Notes: a model not told the origin generated them from the sequence alone. 64,000 bases of DNA from Pseudisothecium myosuroides (GCA_951799445.1 CATOGU010000108.1:434001-498000); one strand, 5' to 3'; positions 44,796 through 56,723 are shown, counted from the stretch's first letter. Program-made: numbers and translations.

Positions 44796-45303
44796 CCATT
44801 CTTTGGCGCCATTTAATTATTATTCTCTTGGATGCTTTATTTAATGAACATTGTGGCCATGAATGTCTGGACATAATTCAGGTTTTCCAGACTTCTGTCT
44901 CATTTTTTATTATCCTTTCAGTCCCATTGCGTCTCTGAATTATTCATTTGTGGTTGTTGTTCTCTTGTGTCATTGAAACTCACCCCATTTGCTGGTTTCA
45001 TGAAAGACATAAGATGATGAAATTGATCTTGTTGTTTTTATCCGCAGGTTTCATTAAATACATAGGATGGCGAAAGAGCCACCGTTTACTTCAAGAACGA
45101 TGATGAAACAGTGGTGACAATAAGAATTCAATTACAAGTGCTCCAGAGCACAACGGCAACTTTGGAGGTAAATCAAAACATATTTGCAAAGAGATGAGAC
45201 ATGGGTGTAAAATGAAACGTTATGGGTTCACATACATCAGATTTTCCATGCGAAGCTTTTCTCGAGGACTCCATTTTTGCCGTCTATTATGCACAAGTCT
45301 TAT
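44796..45303. other. Intergenic; no gene seen
   Basis: This is unique sequence between the array and the coding-like frames on the minus strand. No supported feature. Confidence 0.4.
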
Positions 45304-45967
45304 TCATACCCTGTCCTGGCATGACCACCCTCGGAAGGAAGGCCCCACATTGGACCAAGTATCACTATCCATAGATCCATTGCCAAAACTACCGCATTCA
45401 GATATGACACCATGTTCATGATCCTCCTTAGAGAATCTCTCCATCTCGAGTTGCAATGTGGCCTTCATGGGCTTGTGCACTTTGAACTTTGGATCTTGCA
45501 AGGCAACCACAAACCATGTTACCAATGGAGTAGGTAAAACACATTATCGCCACTTGGAAGAAGATTTGACTACTCGACTCCTTTAGATCCAAACTCCGCA
45601 TAGAGCAGCTTGAGCAGTGCGAATAGCACGTTCTGTGTGCACAGCCACGAGGTTGCGCAAAGTAGCTAACCTGAAGCATTTCCTTGGTATAATTCTCTTT
45701 GACGCGGTGAGGGCTTGGGATATCCACCAAAACTGGCACACAAGATGTTTCTGCCTTTGCATCCGCAACAAGATGTCCATCTGAATCCAAGGATGCTTCC
45801 ATCAAAGCTGATCCGAAAAGTCCTAGAGGGAGTGGGCTGCTTGGTGATGACCAGAAGCCTCCTACACCACTTGTCACGTGTGCATCACTTGTCACATGTA
45901 CAGCAACACGTCCAATACGAAGACGCTCGCAAATCAAACGGGTTGTATCGATGCAATTCCGGTGCAC
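45304..45967 (-). other. Coding-like exons on the minus strand, family not recognised
   Basis: Frames here look more like protein than the surroundings. One runs from 45967 with TRLICERLRIGRVAVHVTSD, SALMEASLDSDGHLVADA and VPVLVDIPSPHRVKENYTKE to a good donor (CTTCAG|GTTAGC) near 45675. A second stretch (ATLRNLVAVHTERAIRTAQ) ends near 45583. A third, 45525-45304, has VVALQDPKFKVHKPMKATLQ and SFGNGSMDSDTW. I recognise no family. They lie just downstream of the cyclophilin gene on the same strand and may be remains of another gene. Frames do not join without introns or shifts. Confidence 0.35.
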
Positions 45968-48683
45968 TCACAAGGGGAAATGCAGCTTGTATTCGTCTGT
46001 ATCTCTAGGGCAGTACGAATGAAGATCTTACGATGGCTGACAAGTTTGACCTGCGTTGTTAGGCCACTGAGCGCTTCATGAACCAACCTGCACACATCAA
46101 AAAATTAGATTTGCTATTCAAGAATGGAGAAATAAACCGACCTCACAATAGACCAAAGTGATCACGTTATCTTTTCCAGATCTTGAGTAACAATATGAAG
46201 GTTTCAAACAAAAGCAAAAGAATTTGTCCACAGCAAGTAGTGTTCGTAAAAGGTAAGGATTCATACTCTTCCGTAAGTTCATCCTTGAAGCTATCACACC
46301 ATATTGACTCGCCACCTCTTCCGTCACCCCCCGGATCGCCGCTCTGAATCATGAAGTCCTTGATGACACGGTGGAACATTACTCCATTGTAGTAGCCCTT
46401 ACCACTGCACAAACACCCCCTCATTAAGAATTAACCAAACAGTTTAGAATGAGAAATATATGTTCTGCTTTCAAATGTAAGCGAGGAGGTGCATAAAAGC
46501 GTCCACGTAAGAATTTCAGCATATTGGAGTCTAAATGGATATATTGGTACAAAAAAAATTGAATTTGGAATGCATACCGTTCTACAAGTGTCCTCACCCT
46601 AAAATGCACAACAGTTTTACATTCAAAAAATCTATATCGATCCTTAGATTTTTATACTACTGTGTATTCACAAAAGTTAATGTCCGATGCTATTCAAATC
46701 CTTACAAATAATAAGAGGTCCAGATGTATGAATTCCAACACTGAACAAAAGAAACAATACCTATGAGGGACAAAGTTCTCCACAGTAAGGGGTGTTTGCT
46801 TCCCCAAAAGCTCCACAATGAAAGACCCTTTGTAGTATTGAAGGTCTGCAATCACACCAATATCACAAATAAAAAAACCCATACCACAGTTCTTCGACAT
46901 TCTCGCTAGATCGACCGTGGCTTCAATAATTACTGTTGAGACACGGCAATACGATTGAATGTTATAAGATTGCCTGATCGGATCTGAAAGGTGAGTGCGT
47001 GGATTATGTTTTCGGGTTCAAAGCAATCCCGTTTGATGCACTTCCCAGAGAACCCGGAGCTTTCTCAATATGAATAGGGTGAAGCCCATTTTTGAACGAC
47101 TGTGCCAATTCAGGTACAATTTCCACACACAAAATTTCAGAGTAGTAACTAGCTAGCACCCTTTCCACTAGCACGACAGTAATCTGGCGCACTAACTTAC
47201 TGTGGAATAAATCCTACTTTTGAACCTAAACCCTAAATCCATGTTAAATGAGCCCACGTGCAATCATATCGACTAAGGATTGGACGGGATGAAAGGAGAT
47301 AAATAAGTCTGATATTTGTCACGCGTATATATTGCAAGCTCAAGATTGTGAGCAAAAAGGATCTGAATTTCCTTTTCAAATCACTGTTCATTGAATCAAG
47401 GGTATTCAGGTAGCTCACCAAGAATGTAATCTACCATCTACGGAATTTTATGACAACAAATTTCATCTCAAAAAAAGCTGAATGGAATTCCTTACTACCC
47501 AAACAACCCCGGAAGCATACTCTCGTGCATTGACGAACCAACACACTGACGTACTTAACAGGACACTGGTGAGAAGTCTTACCGCATATCGTGGGAAATG
47601 AGGGTCTTCTATGAGTTCATTCGTCTCGGAGTTTGCACCACCTCCATCCGCAACCTGCACACGATAATCAAACCACAGTGAAATCGCAAAGATATGACGA
47701 GATTCAAATGAAAGATTAAACGAGAACCCAGAGACTGGGCGCTAAATATTGATGATGCTTAGTGAGCATTTACCTTGCCTCCAACACTGACAATATTCAT
47801 GACGTCTTCTCTCCGATCTATACTCCTGCAACAACTCCCACGCTAAGTGAAATTAATAACAGAGACTTTTTAAACCAGAATGCCAGTATAAAATTAATAA
47901 CAGAGCCTCTTTGAAACCAGATTGCTGGTATAAAATTAATAGAAATTCCTTATTAAACAAACATGGTGGGTATAATAGGCCCTGCTAACCAGAGAAGACA
48001 CAATTAATGATTGCAATCAAAATTTCAATTGAGATATCGTGGTCACTTTTCAACCGAGCGTTTTGAGATATCTTGATGAAAAGCTTTTGAAAATGCAATT
48101 TTACTTGGCTGTACACCTCCTATACCAAGTACAGAGATCACAGCAAGCAATTGAACATTCGCGCGGCAAAAATGATAGCAGACAAGCACAGAGATCCAAC
48201 AACCCAATCTGCATCGAATCATGCAAGTCATAGCTCCTTCTAACACTCAGAACAACGCGCTTCTTCCAAGCTATTAGCCAAGTTTTGATATCGAGATCAT
48301 AGCATCAGAGCTTCCGTAACAGCCATGCCGTTCCAGTTCGATTCCGTTCCCATCCAAAACTTTAAAAAAATTCCAAAAAAAGCGAAACAACCTACCCCAG
48401 CCAGCCATTTCAAACCCCTAAAACAGTTCTCGGATTTTGTTTCTATAATTTTTTTTAAAACGCGTCGCATATCCCGATCGAAAGGAAAACCCAATATAAA
48501 AACAGACATGTAGGTTAGCGCTTTCACTTACCCTCCCGATTTGTGTCTATGCAACACCAAAACGGACGATAGGAAGGGGATAACGATCGCCCCCACGCCC
48601 ACCACCGTGACAGGACTCAACTTTGCCGGACCTTTCTTCTTCTTGCTATGCTGTAACAAAGCAGCAGGCTTCATGCGTCCCAT
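45934..48683 (-). pseudogene. Membrane-anchored cyclophilin (peptidyl-prolyl isomerase), probably damaged
   Basis: Minus-strand exons with GT-AG borders: 48683-48532, 47825-47774, 47654-47583, 46932-46885, 46845-46761, 46598-46578, 46404-46267 and 46087-45934. The N-terminus (MGRMKPAALLQHSKKKKGPA, then a hydrophobic segment) resembles the plant CYP21-3/21-4 type, a single-pass anchored cyclophilin. The catalytic domain is clear: [40 protein letters not shown] and [13 protein letters not shown] supplies the usual catalytic Arg. Two oddities stand out. Exon 3 ends in phase 0, but exon 4 after its AG starts with TAA; the natural reading (VIIEATVDLARM) needs one more base. After DELTEE the next in-phase exon gives LVHEALSGLTTQVK to a stop, not the expected ANAGPNTNGSQFF half. 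The fold would be incomplete, so I call it a pseudogene, but the exon structure could differ from mine. Confidence 0.75.
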
Positions 48684-49884
48684 CTCAAAAGATGGAAAAG
48701 AAAACTAAATTCGCAAAAATACACAAAACAATTCAAAAGATCAAGTGATCGCGCTCGCTTGGTACCCCTCCTGCTCTAAACTGAACCCTAACCCTCTTCT
48801 TCCAAACCCCGGCCTCACTCCCATTCAAAGTCTGCTTTTACTGGCACCACAGGAAAGCTGGAGTGACCACCGCGGAGTCGTTCGAAATTTGTTTGGGGCT
48901 CGGATCGTTTGCTGAGTGAGGCGAGTGACGCAGACACTCTGTGAACTCTGGCGTTTCAAGATTCCGTTTCCACGATACTGCACACACCTGAAGTGGAAAG
49001 TTGAGAACTGGGGGTGCCCAAGACAATGCGGCAGCGCCAAAACTTGTGGGAGGAAACATTCTTTAAACCCCAGCAAGAAACGAAATGCCTACTGCCCAGC
49101 ATCACGTCAAAAACTAGCTCACAAAAAAGACACAGTGTCAAGAAGATTTCAAAGGTTAAGGGGCTTATGGAAAGGCTACAGGCTCGGAACCTTGGCCTCA
49201 TGATGAATCTGGGACATCCGATCTCCACGCACGTCCCTTCGACCGTTGGATCAAGAGTGGGGGGGCCTCGGTGCTGGAGCCAGTCGTGTCGTGGGCCGGA
49301 GATGACGTGGCAAATACTGATTCGCTCGTTTAGGGATGGCCACCTTTTTTCCCATTCCGAACTCGGAGTCTTTGGAAAACTTTCCTTTCCGGGGACGAGG
49401 AAATCGGGCGACGCATGCGAGGAGAGACGTTTGCGTCGGGCGCAGGTCCGGGCTGCATGGCGAATCTGTCTGCGAAACCACGCATTCGCGTCGAGGAAGG
49501 CGGGGTCTGCGGTGAGAATCGACGCCGATTTCCGAACGGAACAATGCGGGGAGGAACGCTTCAATCTGTGTTGTAAGACTTGGTTTCATTTTCACGAAAT
49601 TTTCAGGTTTTGGCTCGGAGGGGGGTTTGTATCATTGTGAGATTTAGGACGGCGTTGATCTATGGAGAAGGGTCAAGGATTTTGCGGCGTCCGTGGATCG
49701 GCGTGTTCTCTGCAAAATTTTAAAACCATGAGCTGCATGCCGTTTGTAGAAAGCGTACGCACCTTGCTTGCAGTGCTGAATTTTGAGGTTGCCATGGCCT
49801 CCAATATGCAAAAAATAAGGTAAATGCCAGGAAGGGCCATGGATTGATTAGGTTTTGGGGTTTGGTGAATTGAGTGGAATTCAA
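48684..49884. promoter_or_regulatory. Shared upstream region between the divergent cyclophilin and EGY-like genes
   Basis: A 1.2-kb head-to-head interval, richer in G+C than most of the window. Overlapping frames of ~200 codons exist on both strands (49014-49640 plus, 48956-49564 minus) but have no motif and probably reflect composition. It may act as a bidirectional promoter. Confidence 0.4.
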
Positions 49885-51536
49885 ATGAAAAGCATAGGGA
49901 CTTTAGTATCGCCTTCAATGCACGGGAGTCTTGTGCTGAGGTGGATCAAGAAGGCTCTATATTTCCATCCTTTACCGCACGTAAGGTCCCTTCTTGTTAT
50001 TGGCACCTGCCCCTTTGGTTTGCTTGAGCCTGATTTCCACGGGAGAGTGTCGCAAAGGAGATGTAATGTGAGCGCGGCAAATTTGAGTACCTCAGCTGGA
50101 AGCTCCCGTTGTTGTTACTTGAGCTCGAGCAAGGGTAGATTGGGGTGGGGTGGAAGAAGACATGGAATTATGGTTTGCAGAGCTACTGAGGATGGCGAAG
50201 GGGAGAAAGGGGGAGGCAAGTCCACTTTGGAGCCGGAGGACAAGACCGACTCTTCTGACTCGGCATCATCTGCTTCCAAACCTCCACCTGTATGTGCTCA
50301 TCGCATGGCTTGGTTCAATTTTATCCCTCGAGTTTTGAAAATTTGGAGGCCGTTGTGATGATCACGATGTTTTGTGTCATCTATGTCGTCTGAATTCATG
50401 AGCTTCTTTGTTAAGGACCAAGAATCCCGAATTGGGCCTCGTGTGCTTTTGGCTGTTTTGAATCTAGTCAATACTTGTAATTGCGGGCTGGTATGTGCAG
50501 CTTTCCCTTCTAGGTCCGTCTTGAATCTAGTCAATAGTTGTTCTTAATCCAAACTACTGCTGTTACTGAATCCAAATTCACTGTTCCAATTGAGCTATCA
50601 TTATATGCACAACGAATATGGCATGTTGGTTTTCTCGTACTGGATTGCTAATGAATATGGCTATGCAGGTGTGGGTTAAATACAACTGCCTTTGATTTGA
50701 TGCCGGTGGGTTGCCTTGATGGTGGCCGCGCTATGCAGGTGAGAGCCTTTAAGACAAGACTAAGAGCTATGTATAATTGCTTCTTTGGTTTCATGTATAA
50801 AGCCAGAAGAAATATCTCCCAAGTTTTTCTTGGCGAGATAGTTTTAAATCATAAAATTCTGCGTGTTCCAAAGGCTTCTCAAGCAGAGTAATCGTAGACT
50901 TTATCTCTTGATTCTCTGCTTTCTAAAATACCAATTTGCACATACAGGTGGCATTTGGGAAAAGGCCTCTTAATGTTTCTGGGCTTTTGACTTACATAGC
51001 GCTCAGGCTTGGATTGGTATGTCCCTTGGCTCTTCACAGGGGTTTAGGGTTGTTGATGATTGAAACGGAAGTGAACTAATGATATGACGGTGAATTCTGT
51101 ATATATTTATCTCCTCACAGTTCTGGTATTTTGTACTCTCAAAACTCATGAGTTGTATGTGCATTTGCAGCTTGGAGGTCCTCTCTCATTGCCATTTGGT
51201 TTATACATACTTATTATCCAGGTACGGTGTATGTCTTTGTCTCATTTTTGAGTATGATTGAATAATAGACAGTGATTATAGTAAAGTCAGAATGTTACAA
51301 GATCACAGTAAGAAACTGCGTAAGTTTTGATTTGTGGATACTACAAGCTCAATTATGTTCAGTAAGCTTTTGGTTGCTTACATGCTGCTGAACCTGCTGT
51401 GATAATCCCTTTGCAGAGAACACTGGAGAAGCCCTGCTTGAATGACGTCAGTGGAGTTGGAATTTTTAGGAAAGTTGGCCTTTCAATACTGTTATTGCTT
51501 GCTTTGTCTATGTTGGAATATAGAAACTGGATATAA
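49885..51536 (+). pseudogene. EGY-like plastid site-2 protease (M50) lacking its HExxH exons
   Basis: Exons read 49885-50289, 50669-50738, 50948-51016, 51171-51221 and 51417-51536 (TAA). Exon 1 (135 codons) looks like a plastid transit peptide followed by a Glu/Ser/Asp-rich stretch, as in EGY proteins. Exons 2-5 encode the C-terminal part: TTAFDLMPVGCLDGGRAMQ with the M50 LDG motif that provides a zinc ligand, VAFGKRPLNVSGLLTYIAL, LGGPLSLPFGLYILIIQ and RTLEKPCLNDVSGVGIFRK, all typical of EGY1/EGY2. The middle of the protein, including HExxH and several membrane helices, is absent: only 380 bases separate exons 1 and 2, and their phases do not match (splicing them gives an early TGA). This is best read as an internal deletion that leaves a pseudogene. 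Confidence 0.82.
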
Positions 51537-51840
51537 CATATTATGTTTAATCCAATAAAATAATGAGACATATATCTAATAAAGCCATAATCTGTAAATT
51601 GGATTATATATGGCGTAACAAGCTTTTTTTTCAAGCCTAAATCCTAATAATAACATAAATTGGATTATAATCCCTGTAAATAAACATAGACATTGGATTT
51701 CTGCCTGCGTATGTGTGTTCGTCCATATTGAGACTGTGTGTGGAATTGGAAGTATTGATGTGAAGGCTGGTGTTGATTTGTTTTTTGATATGGAACTTGT
51801 AAATGGTAGTTGAAAGGAGAAGTGTTTTGAACTTTGGCAG

Positions 51841-54060
51841 CTATGAAGGACACCAAAGATGAAGGTTTTAACGCATTGTTCATGACCAAGATAGACTTTG
51901 CTACCAAGTTTGACTACCACGTCAGGTTTGTATATAATATTGGAACTCTTGAATGATGTGGCATGTGAAGAATATGCATTTTTTTAGCAGGTTTTGTGGG
52001 GCTGATTTGATCGATAGAATAACTTAGGAGTTCAATCAACATTTAAGAAATACATCTGCTTCATGTAGCTTTTTCCCTTTGTTTTCTCAACGTGCAGCTT
52101 AGGCATTGTCTCTTGTTAAAATTCTGTTTATGTTTTGTACTTCAGAATGGGGTGTTTTTCTTCTCAGTTACTTGCGATCCACTGTGAATGTCGTTTTGCG
52201 TATGAGCTTTGTGAATTTTCTTGCAGGGTGAGGTTATCTGAAGGTGAACATAGTTCTTCTCCACGTTTTTTAGATGAAGCGAGCTATAGGCTCTATGAAC
52301 AACAACTTGAGTCTTTGTTGATCAAGGGGTTGGGAGATCGAGCTCAGTTAGTACGAGTTATTAGACGGAGTCGTAGCTCAGGACGGCTTCTCAAACGAGG
52401 TCTTTTGAAACTTGGCCATGGAGATTTATGGGCGGGGATTTCCTTAGTTAACTTGGACACAGCCCTCCAAATGGCAAACGTTGGACCAAGCGCTGACAAC
52501 AAAGAAGAGGTGTTTCTGCTGTTTACCTTGAATTTAAAAACTTTGTCCTTTAGGAATGGACTATTTGTGTCGTCTGGGAGAACTGATCAAAGTAATATCA
52601 TTTTGGTCACGATTGAGGTGTTCTTCCATATTCTTGTTGCTTCACGTTCTTCTTGCCGTGTCTCTTTTTCTCAGGCTAAAAAGTTCCGAGCGTTCTGGGG
52701 TTCAAGGTCTGAGCTTCGAAGGTTTAAAGATGGAAATATCTTGGAGACTGCAGGTGAATTCCATTTTCTTCATCATGATTCTTTGTATTTTGAGCTGGGG
52801 TTTTATGTTTTCGCTGGCTGTAATGTGCTTGTTCATGTGTGTACAGACATTGTATAATGGAATAGCTTTCAATTCGTTTAATCATTTTCAAGACAGCAAT
52901 GAGGTTATCGTTCTTTTTGACCTTGTTAATAGTTTAATTGAAATCAATTATTCCTGGAGTTCTGTGAGCAGTGGGCTTCAAGTGGCTAGAGCAATGCAGA
53001 CATGGTTGCATCACCACCATTGATTTCTGGGCAATGTGCAGTGACGAGGAGGTATGAGAACCTGGTCATGCAAAGCCAATCCATTCAAATTCATTACGGT
53101 AATTGAAAGTTTCTAAAGCTAGCCTACTGATGTTGTTCGTCACATAACGTCTCTTTCTTGCTTCAATTTTTTTTCAATTGGTGGCCTTTTCCCTTGTACA
53201 GCCGATGTGGTGATGGCATTATCGTCAAAAGCACAATATGATTCTCTTATTAACCTTCAAAACTCTTTCAAGACTTACAAGTATCTGCGGAAATGCAAGG
53301 ACTTTCCACCTGTAAACGACAAAGTGGAAATTAGGCAAGGCTCCAATTCAGGTACACTACTGTTCATGAATTACTGGCATGTACTGGCTTAGGGATTTGA
53401 CATGTGACCCTAAACTTTGAAAATTTGGCATGTTCCACGTTGTTGTTATTTGACTTCCGTGTATGTGGGTTATGTTTCTATTGTATGGATGACGTTCTGG
53501 AGGACTTCATCATTTATCTGCCTTTGCTGCAAGTTGCATGCTGTGAAAACCCGTAAACTTGAGTGCAATCATGTTACAGCTTACACTAAACCTGTTACAT
53601 TTGAGATATTATTGCAATTGATGAATCTCTTGAAACATTATGTTTATTTTTTTGTGTTGCATGAAAAAACAGGGGGCATTCTCAAAGGGGTTTACTTCAA
53701 GAGGCTTTTGCGTGCCGTCAAGCTAGTGAGGTATTTTTAACATCTCTTGTACTGGGATACATTATTTCTTTGGCTATTTGGGCTTGCACTGGAGGGGAGT
53801 GACTAACACAGGGTAATTGGCGTACTTCATGTGTAAGGTTCAATGGGAAATGTCAATGAGTGCAATGCTGGCAATGCAGGTGGAGAAAAAATCTTGTTCG
53901 TGGTGTTTTTTGCTGTGCGAATCCAAAGAGTGTAAAATCTGCGAGGTGTCCCTTTCCCGAGATCCCACCACAGTGCCAGATGAAGGAAGAGGTATTGTTT
54001 TCAGAAGTTGGTTTGTATTCATATCTGAGTCATGGTTTCGGTTTGGTAGACTTGGAATGA
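51841..54060 (+). pseudogene. NRAP/NOL6-like (nucleolar RNA-associated protein) internal fragment with unrecognised in-phase 3' exons
   Basis: Exons with matching phases: 51841-51925, 52227-52509, 52675-52753, 53042-53098, 53202-53351, 53673-53730 and 53880-54060 (TGA). Exons 1-3 match NRAP/NOL6/Utp22, an SSU-processome protein of pre-rRNA maturation: YRLYEQQLESLLIKGLGDRA, VGPSADNKEEAKKFRAFWG and SELRRFKDGNILE are its signature order. Full-length members have about 1000 residues; this covers roughly 140 of them. Later exons (SLINLQNSFKTYKYLRKCKD, GVYFKRLLRAVKLVRWRKN, FCCANPKSVKSARCPFPE) stay open and in phase, but I recognise no family. It lies just 3' of the EGY-like remnant on the same strand. 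It is a truncated or chimeric gene; whether it is expressed is open. Confidence 0.7.
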
Positions 54061-54744
54061 AATGTAAGCCTTGCGTGGACTGGTGTGTTTGCTTTCTTGT
54101 ACGGTGGAATGTAGCTGGACAGTCTTTGCCATTGCCCTTAGCTGTTTTCATTGGCCTTAACCTTCTTTGTTTTTGTTTCTCATATCGGTAGCATGATTAT
54201 TGCAAAAGGAAGAAGCACTAAATGTCTTGGTTGGGGTCTGCACAGAGTGATGAATGTCGATCCTGAACCTACCTCAATAGCTAGTGCGTGTGGACGTAGA
54301 ATGACGAGACAGTAGCCTGGAGAAGTTAACCTTTTGAGATTGATCCGAATCTCAAAGCTCAGGAGTCGGGTAATCTTCTAACCTTGGTCCCTTGTAAGCT
54401 TATATTTGTTACGTAATGTTTGGTTCTTGAATTGACAATTAATCTTTATTTTAGTTCTTCATCAATATGACATTCACGGTATATCTCATCTTCTTTGTAT
54501 CGCAGGTATGAAACACAGATCCCCTAAAGTACTAGTTTCCATTTCCATATTACAGCATTGCACTTACAGTGATAAGCTAAAATTCAACTACTTCCCTTGA
54601 CATTACCGCTGTAGTCTAGATTAATCAAATATTCAGATTTCAAAGCCTTAGATGCTAGAAGTCTTCATTGTGACTTGCAATTTGGTGTCTAAGCTAATTT
54701 AGGGCCAAAATTGGGAATTCCTTAGCCCTAATTTGGTATTAGGG
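54061..54744. other. Intergenic; no gene seen
   Basis: This is the 3' flank of the NRAP-like fragment. No ORF with motifs and no tandem structure were found. Confidence 0.4.
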
Positions 54745-54936
54745 CTTCCACACAACTTGAAATTTTCAAAATAGCTTTACGCAATTCTCTTTCTTATTGG
54801 ACTGTGATTCCAACCGTATACTAACATCGCCAAAAGTATAAACACACAAGAACTTATTTTCTCTATGGGACCCCCCTGTAACCCTAAACCCTAAACCCTA
54901 AACCCTAAAACCCTAAACCCTAAATCCTAAACCCTT
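54745..54936. repeat. Interstitial telomere-like tract with duplicated flank (copy 1)
   Basis: About nine CCCTAAA units, some imperfect, occupy 54880-54936. The ~130 bases before it (ATTGTGATTCCAACCGTATA variant, CTAACATCGCCAAAAGTATA, AACTTATTTTCTCTATGGGA) are nearly the same as 58083-58224, where a degenerate telomere-like tract also follows. The tract and its flank therefore spread as one unit. Confidence 0.88.
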
Positions 54937-55186
54937 TTTTACAATTTTTTGTTGATTTGGCAGAAGTTAAAAAAACAGTCACAATTATTTGGTTGATTTG
55001 GATAGTACAATGTCCACATCAACAAAAAAATCAACACTTTTTTGTTTATTTTGTTCATTTTCACTTAGAAGAGTTTCAAATAATATTTTGGCATCCAGAC
55101 AATGTTAAAATTACCATGGTTGGAATTCTACATAAATTTCACAATTCTTTCTAACTAAATTCACAATCTGATATTTTTTAAAGTCA

Positions 55187-55526
55187 GCAGACTTTGGTGA
55201 CCATTTTGGCATAGTAGAATAATTTTTTTGAAAGAACTTTAAACCAACAAAAGTTGGGAAATCAATCTAACTTTCATCTCTAAAAATCCGTTTGCAATTT
55301 TAAGTCTCTGATCAATAGTTATTGTAAAAGTTCAGAGGAGGGTTAGAATGGACATTTTCTTTAAAATTTTGAACATCATCTTTGAACTTTTTCCATAATT
55401 GTTGATCAAAGTCTTGAAATTGCAAACGGATTTTTGAAGATGAAAGTTAGATTTTCCAACTTTTGTGAGTTCTAAGTTTTTTGAAAAAAGTTAATTTACT
55501 ATGCCAAAACGGCCACCAAAGTCTGC
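55187..55526. repeat. ~340-bp imperfect inverted repeat (foldback)
   Basis: The left arm starts GCAGACTTTGGTGACCATTT at 55187; the right arm ends with the complement (GGCCACCAAAGTCTGC) at 55526. Inner words also pair: CATAGTAGAAT with TTTACTATG, AACTTTCATCTC with AGATGAAAGTT, ATCCGTTTGCAATTT with AAATTGCAAACGGAT. The loop is near 55340-55380. A transcript would form a long hairpin. It could be a MITE-like element. Confidence 0.85.
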
Positions 55527-55604
55527 AAAATTAACAAAAGAAATGAAAAACAAATTGGAAAAAACTATAGAAATACAATTTTACTCCTTCTATAGTCATG
55601 ATAG

Positions 55605-55800
55605 TATGTGGATGGTGTACTAGCTAAGGCTTTGGGCCTTTACTTGTGAAGGGGGGTTCAAACCCCCATGCCTTTGGCCACCTACGTGGCCTATCTGCGT
55701 GGCAGGGTTGCCTAGGTGGCCAGCCCACATGTCATTTTAATGTGCCCAGGTGGCATTGCCACGTGGCACCTTCTAATTGGCCGGTGCCAATAATTTTTCA
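55605..55800 (+). repeat. SINE-like sequence with tRNA-type A and B boxes
   Basis: TAGCTAAGGCTTTGGG at 55621 resembles a Pol III A box and GGGGGTTCAAACCCCC at 55652 an ideal B box/T-arm, with spacing similar to a tRNA. The downstream part is rich in GTGGC/GCCAC palindromes. No full tRNA cloverleaf fits, so a degenerate SINE head is the better guess. Confidence 0.35.
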
Positions 55801-55844
55801 TTTTTTCTTCTTCTTGTACTAACTGGACGAAATCAACAATTTGT

Positions 55845-56245
55845 TGATTTGCTATAACTTTTGATTGAACCTAAAAATCTCAAACAAATTTTTGGAGATG
55901 CAAATTAGTTTGATTTTATACATTAATTTAGTTAAATCTTTTTGAAAAAAGTGATTCTACGCTACCTAAATGAGGTCTAAAATTCTACTTTTTAACCACA
56001 ATTCCAACTTTTGACTTAACTATGAGTCCCTTCCAACCCCTCTCTAAATTTTGCCATAACTTTTGATTGGAAGCTCAAAATCTCAAACGGATTTTTGGAG
56101 ATGCAAGTTAGTTTAATTTCACATTAACTTAGTTCAAATTTTGTTAAAAAAAGTTCTTCTACGCTAACTAAATGAGGTCTAAAATTCTCTTTTTTAACCA
56201 CATTTCTAACTTTTGACTTGACTACAACTACGAATTTTGTCACTT
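55845..56245. repeat. ~202-bp tandem duplication
   Basis: ATAACTTTTGATTG occurs at about 55854 and 56056, followed in both by an AAATCTCAAAC..ATTTTTGGAGATGCAA block, an AGTTAGTTT..TT block, TCTACGCTA.CTAAATGAGG and a TAACCACA block. Copies differ at about one site in seven. Confidence 0.85.
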
Positions 56246-56723
56246 CACATATTCCATATGGATTGTCCTACCTCCTACCACCCCACTTGTATAAAGACCT
56301 TGTCTTCTCTTCTTTTTGTTACCAGGATAAGCACCATTCAAAGGTTTAACTGCAATATGCATTGAACTAATTGGAATATAGTGGTGAATTTCGGCACTCA
56401 AAATTCAATTGTTATATATATTGAATTGCTTTGAATATAGTATTGAGTTTTTTAAAGTTGAATTTTAAAGTGCAATAATCATTTTGAAAACTTTAATTAA
56501 TTATTTGGTACCAATTGTTGGCTACTGATGTGGCAGACCTGCCTAAGTGATAGGATTTGTTGATGTGGCAGCTTACATGGCAAATTATTGAATAATATTA
56601 TTTTTAAAAATTTAACAAAATCAAGATATGAAATCAACATATATGTGTTGATTTTTGTCCCAATCAAAATGTCCTAATTAAGTGTCCTAACCAACATATA
56701 TAAGTTGATTATCATGTTGAATT

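Noticed and set aside
48956..49640. Overlapping ~200-codon frames on both strands between the cyclophilin and EGY-like genes
   Set aside because: No motif, both strands open together, G+C-rich promoter interval; composition explains them.
55652..55667. True tRNA gene
   Set aside because: Only the T-arm is convincing; acceptor and anticodon arms cannot be formed.
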